NCBI RefSeq assembly: GCF_038405225.1
Contig: NZ_CP151657.1
Span: 1,364,001 to 1,428,000 of the forward strand
Origin: Arthrobacter citreus
GTDB lineage: Bacteria; Actinomycetota; Actinomycetes; Actinomycetales; Micrococcaceae
Direction: 5' to 3'
DNA: 64,000 nt
The notes beneath the pieces are model-generated. The model ran no database searches and had not been told where the DNA came from. It saw only the letters and a list, made by a program, of their open reading frames with translations. The stretch's first letter is position 1; every line of letters starts with the position of its first letter. This document shows, one piece after another, positions 9,106 to 17,080 of the stretch. The translations under genes were made by a program, and so were the position numbers.

Positions 9106-9999
9106 CTATTTGCTGAATCCGGCGGTGAGTCCGCTGAGCAGCTGCCTGCGGCCGACTATGTACAGCACGAGGATGGGCAGGGTGGTCAGGACCACTGAGG
9201 CCAGGACCGCCGGAATGTTGACACTGTACTGGCCCTGGAAGGTCCACAGCGCCAGGGGAAGGACGCGCAGGTCCGGACTCTGGGTGAGGATCAGCGGCAG
9301 CAGGAAACCGTTCCAGACGCCCAGGGCGTTGTAGATGCCCACCGTGACAATGGCGGGCTTCGTCAGCGGCAGTGCAAGCCGCCACATGGTCTGCCATTCG
9401 CTGCAGCCGTCCAGGCGCATTGACTCGAACAGTTCGTTTGGCACGTCGCGGATAAAGTTCGACAGGATCAGGACGGTCAGCGGAATGGCAAAGGCAATGG
9501 AGGGCAGGACCAGCGCCAGGAGGCTGTCATAGAGATTCAGCCGGATGATCATCAGGTAAATGGGAATGATGGTGGCCTGCAGTGGAATGGCCAGCCCGAG
9601 CAGGAACAATCCGTTGCTGAACCTCAGGAACCGGCTGTTGCCGCGCACAATGGCGAAGGATGCCATGAAGGAGACGGCCACCGCCGGGATGACGGTACCA
9701 ATGGTGATGATGGCGCTGTTCATGAAGTACTTGGCAAAGTCCGCCTCGAGCACCATCCGGTAGTTCTCCAGGGTTGGAGACGCCGGCACGGCCAGCGGAT
9801 TCTGGGAGAAGTACCCGGCCGATGTTTTCAGGCTGGTGATCACCACGTAATACACCGGGATGATGATGATGGCCAGCCAGATCCAGCCGGCCGCTCCCCC
9901 GGCGTAGTTCAGTTTCCGCCACCGCTGGCCGCGCCGGGCGGCAGGTCTGGCGGCGGAGGGGCCGGAGGAATCCGCCCGTTTGGTTGCTGTTGCAGTCAT
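9106..9999 (-). CDS. Sugar ABC transporter permease, MalG-type
   Basis: 297 residues with six predicted membrane segments and the EAA loop DVPNELFESMRLDGCSEWQ, which contacts the ATPase. It starts 1 nt after the stop of the partner permease with AAGG upstream, so it is the second half of the heterodimeric channel. The N-terminal 30 residues are Ser/Ala/Arg-rich and cytoplasmic. No sugar-type ATPase gene is present in the window. Confidence 0.9.
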   Translation of the reverse strand: MTATATKRADSSGPSAARPAARRGQRWRKLNYAGGAAGWIWLAIIIIPVYYVVITSLKTSAGYFSQNPLAVPASPTLENYRMVLEADFAKYFMNSAIITIGTVIPAVAVSFMASFAIVRGNSRFLRFSNGLFLLGLAIPLQATIIPIYLMIIRLNLYDSLLALVLPSIAFAIPLTVLILSNFIRDVPNELFESMRLDGCSEWQTMWRLALPLTKPAIVTVGIYNALGVWNGFLLPLILTQSPDLRVLPLALWTFQGQYSVNIPAVLASVVLTTLPILVLYIVGRRQLLSGLTAGFSK

Positions 10000-10000
10000 G

Positions 10001-10960
10001 TCACATGCCTTCCAGTTGGCTGCCGCTGGAGCCCTTGCCGCCCAGGCGCTGCAGGGCCAGTGCCAGGGCCAGGCCGATGAGCACCAGGATCACGGCGAGG
10101 ACGCTCGCCGGGCCCATGAGGTTGGCCCGGAATCCCGTGAGGTACATGTCCAGGGCCAGGATGCGGGTGGAGTTTCCCGGTCCGCCCGCCGTCAGCACGA
10201 AGATGAGGTCGAAGTAGGTCAGCGACCCCACGACCATCAGGGTGGAGGACGTGATGATGGTGTACTTCAGCTGCGGAAGGGTGATGTGGAAAAACTGCTT
10301 GATCTTGCCGGCGCCGTCGATCTCCGCGGCCTCGTACAGCGACTTCGGGATTTGCCGCACGCCGCCTTGGTAGATGAGCGTGTGGAACGGAACAAACTGC
10401 CAGGCGATGACGAAGATGACCACCAGCAGCACCAGCTGCGGGTGTCCCAGCCAGTCCTGTGCGAGGACAGGAAGATTCAGGCCCTCGGCCAGCCCGAAGT
10501 TGGGGTCCAGCAGCGCCTTGAAGGCAATGGCGATGGCAGCCGAGGACAGCAGCAGCGGCAGGAAGTACAGGACGGCGAGAAGAGCCCGGTACTTCTGGCT
10601 TCCGGCGGTGAAGACGCCCAGCAGAAGGCTCAGCGGCGTCTGGACCAGCCAGGAGACGATCATGATGAGGAAGGTCAGCCGCAGGGCGTTGTGCATCACG
10701 GGATCGCCCAGGACTGACAGCCAGTTCCCAATGCCGGCCAGGGATATGGCCCCGATGCCGTCCCAGTTCGCGAAACTGAGCACAAAGACGCCCACCAGCG
10801 GAACGACGGCGAAGACCACAAAGAAGAACAATGCAGGCAGGACCAGCCACCACAGGGTGCCGGTTTTGCCGCGGCTGGACGCCGAGCCCTGGCCCTTCCC
10901 CTGTGCCTTGGAGCCGCCGGCCGCGGCGGGGAGCGCGGCCGGCGGAACGGCAGCGATCAT
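10001..10960 (-). CDS. Sugar ABC transporter permease, MalF-type
   Basis: 319 residues, about six membrane segments, EAA loop SLYEAAEIDGAGKIKQFFHI. The start overlaps the binding-protein stop (ATGA), so both are made in a fixed ratio. The cytoplasmic N-terminus of about 35 residues is Ala/Gly/Lys-rich. With the gene at 9,106-9,999 it forms the channel for the sugar bound by the lipoprotein at 10,957-12,282. Confidence 0.9.
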   Translation of the reverse strand: MIAAVPPAALPAAAGGSKAQGKGQGSASSRGKTGTLWWLVLPALFFFVVFAVVPLVGVFVLSFANWDGIGAISLAGIGNWLSVLGDPVMHNALRLTFLIMIVSWLVQTPLSLLLGVFTAGSQKYRALLAVLYFLPLLLSSAAIAIAFKALLDPNFGLAEGLNLPVLAQDWLGHPQLVLLVVIFVIAWQFVPFHTLIYQGGVRQIPKSLYEAAEIDGAGKIKQFFHITLPQLKYTIITSSTLMVVGSLTYFDLIFVLTAGGPGNSTRILALDMYLTGFRANLMGPASVLAVILVLIGLALALALQRLGGKGSSGSQLEGM

Positions 10961-12282
10961 TTGCCCAGGGTCGCATTCATGTTGGATGCGAACTGCTCGG
11001 GGGTGATCGCCAGCAGGAACAGCTGGTCAATGTTGCTCAGCAGGGCTTCCGCCGCCGTGGGGCTCAGCGCCTGGTCCCATGACTGCTGGAAACTCGGTGC
11101 ATCCTTCGCCAGCCCGTACTGGAAACTCAGGAACTCCTTGTCTGCGGACTTTTCGAGCTTGTCTTCAATGCCGGTGACGATCGGCACCGAGCCGGTCTCG
11201 ATGTACGCGTCAACCTCCGCGTCGGTCAGCAGTCCGTCCTTGAAGAACTTCTTGGCAGCCTCCTTTTCAGTATCGGAGGCCTTCGAGGAAATGGACTGGT
11301 AGCCGGCGGGATTGCCCACGGTGTTTGCCGGATCGCCCTTTCCGCCCTCGACGGTGGGGAAATTGATCCAGCCGAGCTTGCCGTCCTCGACAAAGCCGGC
11401 GCCGTCGTTCTTCATGCCGCCGTAGGTCCAGCCGCCGTGAAGCATCATGGCAGCCTTGCCGGTGTACAGCAGTGCCTGGTCCGCATTGCTGTCAGCGGTA
11501 ATGGAGGTGAAGCCCTTGATGAATCCGTCCGCCTTAACCAGGTCCTGGATCATGGTGTTGGCCTGCAGCGCGGCCGGCTGCGACCAGGAATCGGGCTCCC
11601 CGTTGTAGATGGAGGTGAAGAGCTCGGGGCCTCCCACCCGGTCGTAAAGGTATTCGAGCCACATCATCGAGGTCCAGCGGGACTGCCCGCCCAGGGACAG
11701 CGGGGCAACGCCCATGTCATTGAACGTCTTGGTCAGGGCCATCAGGTCCTCCCACGTGGCGGGCGGTTCCGCTCCGGCCTTATCGAAGAGTTCCTTGTTG
11801 TAGTAGAAGATGATCGGCGTCACGGTTTGGGTGGGAATGGCGTAGATCTTTCCGTCCACGGTTGCGGCGCCAAATGTGGATTCCAGCAAACGGTCTTTGA
11901 CATCCGGGTTTTCGTCGAACCAGGATGTCAGGTCCTCAACCTGGCCGGCTTCGGCGTAGGTGCGCAGGGTTCCGCCGCCCCAGCCGTAAATGATGGACGG
12001 TGCCTGGCCGGCGCCGATGGCCGTTTTGATCTTCGTCTTGTAGGCGTCGTTCTGGAAAAAGGTCGGCTTGATCTGCATGTCCGGGTTGGCCTCGTTGAAG
12101 GCGTCGATGGTGTCCTGCCGGATGCCCTCGTCCGGCTGTCCGCTCAGCGCCCAAATGCTTGCTCCGCCGGACGAGGTGTCACCCGGGCCCGATGAGCCGC
12201 AGGCGGTCAGGGTGTAGGCGGCGACGGGCGCCAGCACCGCCAGCGAGAGGAACGACCGACGGGAAGTAAACTTCTTTTCCAT
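10957..12282 (-). CDS. Sugar-binding lipoprotein of ABC importer
   Basis: 441 residues, family 1 extracellular solute-binding protein. The N-terminus has SRRSFL, a twin-arginine-like signal, followed by a lipobox TLTAC with Cys28, so it may be exported folded and then lipidated. The ATG at 12,282 is chosen (GGAG 8 nt upstream); a 19-residue longer frame lacks a ribosome site. It is the first gene of a seven-gene operon. The ligand is unknown; the oxidoreductase/ThuA genes downstream suggest a di- or oligosaccharide or another glycoside. Confidence 0.9.
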   Translation of the reverse strand: MEKKFTSRRSFLSLAVLAPVAAYTLTACGSSGPGDTSSGGASIWALSGQPDEGIRQDTIDAFNEANPDMQIKPTFFQNDAYKTKIKTAIGAGQAPSIIYGWGGGTLRTYAEAGQVEDLTSWFDENPDVKDRLLESTFGAATVDGKIYAIPTQTVTPIIFYYNKELFDKAGAEPPATWEDLMALTKTFNDMGVAPLSLGGQSRWTSMMWLEYLYDRVGGPELFTSIYNGEPDSWSQPAALQANTMIQDLVKADGFIKGFTSITADSNADQALLYTGKAAMMLHGGWTYGGMKNDGAGFVEDGKLGWINFPTVEGGKGDPANTVGNPAGYQSISSKASDTEKEAAKKFFKDGLLTDAEVDAYIETGSVPIVTGIEDKLEKSADKEFLSFQYGLAKDAPSFQQSWDQALSPTAAEALLSNIDQLFLLAITPEQFASNMNATLGK

Positions 12283-12350
12283 TTCTAATCTCCATTGAAA
12301 AGAGCCGCATCGCTGCGGCAAGGGTTTTCGCTCGCCCACCCGGGAGCAGG

Positions 12351-12374
12351 GAAAGTTTCGAAATCTTTCGAAAT
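12351..12374. promoter_or_regulatory. Double TTTCGAAA operator
   Basis: Two identical 8-bp palindromes TTTCGAAA at 12,356-12,363 and 12,366-12,373, exactly 10 bp apart (one helical turn), with an overlapping GAAAGTTTC at 12,351-12,359. They lie between the divergent sugar operon and the LacI gene. The pattern resembles the CGAA-N-TTCG boxes of the Streptomyces BxlR-type LacI repressors, and the adjacent LacI protein has the matching PTVSKV recognition helix. Confidence 0.55.
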
Positions 12375-12393
12375 AAGTTCAGTGCTGCATTGA

Positions 12394-12422
12394 AAAGTAC
12401 TGTGATGGGCATCACTCGTCAA
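12394..12422 (-). promoter_or_regulatory. Predicted promoter of the sugar/ThuA operon
   Basis: Reading leftwards: TTGACG (12,422-12,417), 17 nt, TACTTT (12,399-12,394). The spacer itself contains a perfect palindrome GTGATG-gg-CATCAC (12,402-12,415), a second possible operator. The TTTCGAAA pair lies just downstream of the -10 box, a good place for repression. Confidence 0.5.
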
Positions 12423-12488
12423 GAGCAAACACGAAGCAATACGCGACTTCTTGACCCAAGCCCCTGCTATCCCGCACACTTCGAGGAC

Positions 12489-12525
12489 CGAAAGTTTTTC
12501 GCAAAGCGTTTTCTCGCTAAAACGC
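12489..12525 (+). promoter_or_regulatory. Inverted repeats before the LacI gene
   Basis: CGAAA-gtt-TTTCG (12,489-12,501) is a relaxed version of the TTTCGAAA-type operator, and GCGTTTT-ctcgct-AAAACGC (12,506-12,525) is a 7-bp-arm repeat ending just before the ribosome site. Together they suggest that the regulator controls its own gene. Confidence 0.4.
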
Positions 12526-12539
12526 AAAAAGGAGCCGCT

Positions 12540-13580
12540 GTGAACCGGGGACGCACCGACAAACCCACGCTGGCCAGTGTTGCCGAGCTTGCCGGCGTCT
12601 CCGTCCCGACGGTTTCGAAAGTCATCAACGGGCGCGACGACGTGGCGGCCGGCACCCGCGGACGGGTGCAGCTGGCTCTGGCCCGGCTGGGTTATGAGTC
12701 CCCGGTCCAGCGGCGGCTCCGCACCAGCGCCCCCGCCCTTGTGGACCTGGTGTTCGACGGCCTCAACACCTCCTACTCGCTGGCCATCCTGATGGGCATT
12801 ACCAACTGCGCGTCGGCGGAAAACGTTGAGGTGGTGCTCAGCACCGTCACGCCGGGGAAACTCAAGAGCACCAATCATCTGGAGTGGTCCTCACGGTTGG
12901 CTGATTCCGGCCGGCGGGGACTGATTCTTGTAACCTCCGAAGTGACCACCGAACAGCTTGAGGCGTTTGAGCGGCGGAACATCCCCGTGGTGGTCATTGA
13001 TCCGCTGAACCCGCCGCCGTCCGGCTTTGTCAGTATTGGCGCGACCAACTGGGCCGGGGGCAAGGCTGCGGTTGAGCACCTGATTGAGCTCGGCCACCGG
13101 CGGATCGGTTTTATTGGCGGCCCCGACGCCGCCGAGTGCAGCATGGCCAGGCTGCATGGATATCTGGCGGCACTGCGGGCGCACGGGATCGACGTCCGGG
13201 ATGATTACATCCTCAGCGGAAACTTCAACCTTCCCTCCGGTGTCCGGGGTGCGTCCAAGCTGTTATCGCTGGCGGAACCGCCCACCGCCATCTTTGCGGG
13301 CAGCGATCTGACCGCCCTTGGCGTACTGGATGAGGCGCGCCGCCGCGACCTGCGGGTTCCCGAAGACCTGAGTCTGGTGGGCTTTGACGGAACCGATCTG
13401 GCCGAACAGTCAGTGCCCCGGTTGACGTCGGTCAGCCAGCCCCTGCAGGAAATGGGGCGTTCAGCCCTGCGCAGCGTCCTGCGCCTGGCCAACGGTGAGG
13501 AACTGGAGTCGCTCCATGTTGAGTTTGCCACCACGCTGGTGGTGCGTGATTCCACCGCTCCCCCGGCTTCGGCGGTGTAG
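12540..13580 (+). CDS. LacI-family regulator, probably of the divergent sugar operon
   Basis: 346 residues: HTH at about residues 10-30 (TLASVAELAGVSVPTVSKVI) then NGRDDV, and a periplasmic-binding-protein-like effector domain. The VSVPTVSKVINGR helix is that of BxlR/XylR-like members that recognise CGAA-N-TTCG. The GTG start at 12,540 has AAGGAG upstream; the longer frame from 12,390 would run through the operator region and lacks a ribosome site. The position opposite the operon and the TTTCGAAA boxes between them point to local control. The perfect GTTAGCGCTAAC box on its other side probably belongs to a different regulator (48.1 kb). Confidence 0.88.
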   Translation: MNRGRTDKPTLASVAELAGVSVPTVSKVINGRDDVAAGTRGRVQLALARLGYESPVQRRLRTSAPALVDLVFDGLNTSYSLAILMGITNCASAENVEVVLSTVTPGKLKSTNHLEWSSRLADSGRRGLILVTSEVTTEQLEAFERRNIPVVVIDPLNPPPSGFVSIGATNWAGGKAAVEHLIELGHRRIGFIGGPDAAECSMARLHGYLAALRAHGIDVRDDYILSGNFNLPSGVRGASKLLSLAEPPTAIFAGSDLTALGVLDEARRRDLRVPEDLSLVGFDGTDLAEQSVPRLTSVSQPLQEMGRSALRSVLRLANGEELESLHVEFATTLVVRDSTAPPASAV

Positions 13581-13630
13581 CTGGCAACTTCGGGCGCGAA
13601 GTTCCAGCGGCGGCTGGGTTGTAACAAAGC

Positions 13631-13679
13631 GTTAGCGCTAACAATTTTCCTTGCCGCGGGGTGGTGCGCGGTCTAGGCT
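13631..13679 (+). promoter_or_regulatory. LacI-type operator GTTAGCGCTAAC and promoter of the arabinoside operon
   Basis: The perfect 12-bp palindrome lies at 13,631-13,642. A promoter follows: TTGCCG (13,651-13,656), 17 nt, TAGGCT (13,674-13,679). The same 12-mer stands before araB (49,294) and, with one mismatch, before the epimerase gene (47,020). The operator is immediately upstream of the -35 here, unlike at the other two sites. Confidence 0.75.
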
Positions 13680-13748
13680 CGGGCCACCGGACCGCCCCCT
13701 TCGGGGAGGACCGGAAGACTGTATCCAACGTGCACAAAGGAGTGACGC

Positions 13749-15083
13749 GTGAAAAGACCACAGTTAGGCGCCGGGCCGGCCTTAAACCGCCGGCAACTGT
13801 TGATGGGGACCGGTGCGCTGTTGGGAGGTGCGCTGACGGTGGGCTCGCTCTCCGGCTGCGGGACCCCCTCGTCCGGCGCGGCCGAGAGCCTGCGGTTTTG
13901 GCATCTTCTCTCCGGCGGAGACGGCATCAAAATGCAGGGCATGATCGATGCGGCCAATGCGCAAAACCCCGGCTTCACCGTTACCCCGACCGTGCTGGCC
14001 TGGGGTGCCCCCTACTACACCAAGCTCTCCATGGCGTCGGCCGGGGGCCGTCCGCCGGAACTCGCCATCATGCACGCCAGCCGGGTGGTGGGATACGCCC
14101 CCGGAGGGCTGCTGGACGAATGGGATCTGGACCTGCTGGCGGAAAACGGTGTCACGGAAGCAGACTTCGCCCCCCGCATCTGGGAGAACAGCCAAATCGA
14201 CGGCAAGGTCTTCAGCATCGCGCTGGACTCGCATCCGTTCATCATGATGTACAACACCGACATTGCCGCAGAAGCCGGGGTACTGGGCAGCGACAAGCAG
14301 CTGGTCCCCGTCAACTCCCCCGAACAGTTCCGGGAGGTGGCCCTGGAAATGCAGAAGGTCACCGGGCGGCACGGGCTGTCTTACGGGTACCTCGGCGACG
14401 GGGCACAGATGTGGCGGCTCTTCTACACCTTTTACCGCCAGCACGGCGCTGAAATGGTTCTCAACCAGGGAGAGGCCGCCGAGGTGGACCGCGACGTCGC
14501 CATCTCCTGCCTGGAATTCATCCGCTCGCTGCTGGATGACACGATCACCACCAGCAGCGGAGACATCAACACGGCCATCGCAGAATTTGCCGGCGGCGAT
14601 TCCGGCATGCTGTTCAGCGGAGTGTGGGAACTGCCCACCATGAAGACGGCGAACATTCCGTTGGGCGCCTCCCCCATCCCCACGTTGTTCGGCACCCCGG
14701 CAGCCTATGCGGACTCCCACGCCTTTGTGCTGCCGCACCAACTAAACCTCGATGACTCCCTGCGCCGCGACTCCTACAAATTCGTCGCGGACGTGCTGAA
14801 GGGATCCTTCGCCTGGGCGGAGGCGGGGCACATCCCCTCCTATCAGCCCATCATCAAGTCAACGGAGTACGGCGCGCTGACACCGCAGGCCAACTATGCA
14901 GCTGCGGCGGACATCATCAACTACGATCCCCGCGCCTATTTCTCCGGCTCGGGATCGGACTTCCAGACCTTCTTCGCGAACAGCGTCCAGAATGTCTTCC
15001 TCGGCCGGGACAAGCCGGAAACCGGCTGGGACTCCTTCGTCGACCGGCTCAACATCCTCCTGGCCAAGCCGAACCCCGTATAA
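13749..15083 (+). CDS. Arabinoside-binding lipoprotein of ABC importer (substrate inferred)
   Basis: 444 residues, family 1 solute-binding protein. The signal has NRRQLLMG (twin-arginine-like) and a lipobox ending at Cys37. The GTG start follows AAAGGAG closely. It opens an operon with two permeases and a GH51 arabinofuranosidase and stands behind the operator shared with araBDA, so it probably binds arabinose-containing oligosaccharides. It is only generally similar to the two other binding proteins in the window. Confidence 0.88.
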   Translation: MKRPQLGAGPALNRRQLLMGTGALLGGALTVGSLSGCGTPSSGAAESLRFWHLLSGGDGIKMQGMIDAANAQNPGFTVTPTVLAWGAPYYTKLSMASAGGRPPELAIMHASRVVGYAPGGLLDEWDLDLLAENGVTEADFAPRIWENSQIDGKVFSIALDSHPFIMMYNTDIAAEAGVLGSDKQLVPVNSPEQFREVALEMQKVTGRHGLSYGYLGDGAQMWRLFYTFYRQHGAEMVLNQGEAAEVDRDVAISCLEFIRSLLDDTITTSSGDINTAIAEFAGGDSGMLFSGVWELPTMKTANIPLGASPIPTLFGTPAAYADSHAFVLPHQLNLDDSLRRDSYKFVADVLKGSFAWAEAGHIPSYQPIIKSTEYGALTPQANYAAAADIINYDPRAYFSGSGSDFQTFFANSVQNVFLGRDKPETGWDSFVDRLNILLAKPNPV

Positions 15084-15132
15084 ACCCGACCAGGCACAAA
15101 GTATTTCACTGAAAGCGACAAAGGAGTCCTTC

Positions 15133-16074
15133 ATGAGTACCGCAACCGCTTCAAGGGGTGCCGGCAGCGCTGCCGGACAATCAGCTGCCCCGCCCAACGC
15201 CCGGCGCAAGTCACGCCGGGACAACCTGCACGGCTGGGGATTCAGCGCTCCGTTCCTGGCCTTTTTCGCCCTCTTCCTGGTCTGGCCCATCGTCTACGGC
15301 TTCTACATGAGCCTGACCGGAAAGTCCCTCACCGGCGCCAATGGCGAGCTGCTCGGTTTCGCGAACTACACCGAAGCGTTCCAGGATCCGGATCTCTGGC
15401 AGTCGCTGGGCAACACCCTGTACTTCACCGTAATCAGCACCGTTCCGCTGGTGGTCATTGCCTTGGCCATGGCAGCTCTGGTGAACATGGGCCTTCCGGC
15501 CCAGTGGCTGTGGCGGCTGGCCTTCTTCTCGCCCTATCTGCTGGCCTCCACCGTGGTGTCCCTGTTCTTCACCTGGATGTACAACCCGCAGCTGGGCCTG
15601 ATCAACGACATTCTCTCGAAGGTGGGTATTCCGCCGGTCGCCTGGCTCAACGACCCCAAGGTTGCCATGTGGGCCATCGTCATCGCCACTGTCTGGTGGA
15701 CCGTGGGCTTCAATTTCCTGCTGTACCTGGCAGCCATGCAGAACATTCCGCAGCAGCACTACGAGGCGGCGTCACTGGACGGAGCCGGAGGATGGCGGCA
15801 GTTCTTCTCCATTACGCTCCCCCAGCTCGGGCCGACCACGGTCCTCATCGTCATCCTCCAAGTCCTGGCATCCCTGAAAATCTTCGACCAGGTCTACCAA
15901 ATGACCCAAGGCGGACCCGCGGGCACCACGCGGACGATCGTGCAGTACATCTTCGAAACCGGGTTCACCGGCTATCGGTTCGGTTACTCCGCAGCCATTT
16001 CCTACGTGTTCTTCGCCCTGATCATCGTGGTCTCGTGCGGGCAGTTCTTCATCAACCGGCGAAGGAGCCTCTGA
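15133..16074 (+). CDS. ABC permease, MalF-type, arabinoside importer
   Basis: 313 residues, about six membrane segments, EAA loop HYEAASLDGAGGWRQFFSI. The ATG at 15,133 is selected by AAAGGAG upstream; the longer frame is unsupported. The cytoplasmic N-terminus is Ala/Ser/Arg-rich. One nucleotide separates its stop from the partner permease, so the two are co-translated. Confidence 0.9.
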   Translation: MSTATASRGAGSAAGQSAAPPNARRKSRRDNLHGWGFSAPFLAFFALFLVWPIVYGFYMSLTGKSLTGANGELLGFANYTEAFQDPDLWQSLGNTLYFTVISTVPLVVIALAMAALVNMGLPAQWLWRLAFFSPYLLASTVVSLFFTWMYNPQLGLINDILSKVGIPPVAWLNDPKVAMWAIVIATVWWTVGFNFLLYLAAMQNIPQQHYEAASLDGAGGWRQFFSITLPQLGPTTVLIVILQVLASLKIFDQVYQMTQGGPAGTTRTIVQYIFETGFTGYRFGYSAAISYVFFALIIVVSCGQFFINRRRSL

Positions 16075-16075
16075 C

Positions 16076-16972
16076 ATGGCAGCACCGGCACTTACCCGAC
16101 CTCCGGCGGCACCGGTACCGCCGGCCCCGCGGCAGAACCGCAGGCGCACGGCAACCCCCGCACGCATCGCCGGAACCGCAATTGTTTCCGTCCTGGCCGT
16201 TGTCTGGCTGCTTCCCTATGCCTGGGCAGCGGTTACGGCCTTCAAGCCCGAGACCGAGGCGGCAGCAACCCCGCTCACCTGGTTCCCTGAATCCGGTTTT
16301 ACCCTGGATGCCTTCACCAAGGTGCTCGGCGAAGGGAACATTCCGCTGTGGACCTGGAACTCCCTGATCACCTCGGCAGCCATCACCGTCATCACCCTTG
16401 TCATCTCGGCGCTGTGCGCCTATGCCCTGTCCCGGATCGACTTCAAGGGCAAGCGAATCCTCATGTCCGTAATCATCGCGTCAATTATCATTCCGCCGCC
16501 CGTGCTGATCATCCCGTTGTTCTACCAGCTGCTGTCGATGCACCTGATTGACACCTACTGGGCGATCATCCTTCCGCAGGTGATTGCTCCGGCGATGGTC
16601 TTTATTCTCAAGAAGTTTTTCGACCAGATTCCGCGGGAACTAGAAGAAGCGGCCATCATGGACGGCGCCGGGAGGATGCGGGTGTTTCTGCAGATCGTCC
16701 TTCCGCTCTCCCGCCCGATCCTGTCTGCCGTAGCGATCTTTGTCTTCATCGGTGCCTGGAACAACTTCCTGTGGCCGTTCATCGCAACCAACGATCCTTC
16801 GCTGCTCACGCTTCCGGTGGGGCTGCAGACCATCAAGAGCGCCTATGGCATCCAGTATGCACAAAACATGGCCTCCGCCCTGCTGGCTGCCCTGCCGCTG
16901 ATCATCGTCTTCCTCTTCTTCCAGAGGCAGATCATCAAGGGCATCTCCACCACCGGCCTTGCCGGCACCTGA
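16076..16972 (+). CDS. ABC permease, MalG-type, arabinoside importer
   Basis: 298 residues with six membrane segments and the EAA loop IPRELEEAAIMDGAGRMR. A Pro/Ala/Arg-rich cytoplasmic start of about 35 residues precedes the first helix. It completes the channel with the gene before it. As in the first importer, there is no ATPase gene in the operon; a shared MsiK-type ATPase elsewhere is expected. Confidence 0.9.
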   Translation: MAAPALTRPPAAPVPPAPRQNRRRTATPARIAGTAIVSVLAVVWLLPYAWAAVTAFKPETEAAATPLTWFPESGFTLDAFTKVLGEGNIPLWTWNSLITSAAITVITLVISALCAYALSRIDFKGKRILMSVIIASIIIPPPVLIIPLFYQLLSMHLIDTYWAIILPQVIAPAMVFILKKFFDQIPRELEEAAIMDGAGRMRVFLQIVLPLSRPILSAVAIFVFIGAWNNFLWPFIATNDPSLLTLPVGLQTIKSAYGIQYAQNMASALLAALPLIIVFLFFQRQIIKGISTTGLAGT

Positions 16973-17080
16973 CGGCGCCTGTTCCTTCCACCACCCCTCC
17001 CATCATCACTCCCACCCCCGCTCCAGTTCGGAGCGCATCACCAGTTCAGACCGCACCACCATTTCAAGGAGTAAAAATAT

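Noticed and set aside
12420-12540. N-terminal extension of the LacI gene from 12,390
   Set aside because: It would translate operator-like repeats and lacks a ribosome site; the GTG at 12,540 has AAGGAG.
16973-17080. C-rich leader before GH51 considered as riboswitch or small ORF
   Set aside because: No stable fold or ribosome-site-plus-ORF visible; only compositional bias.
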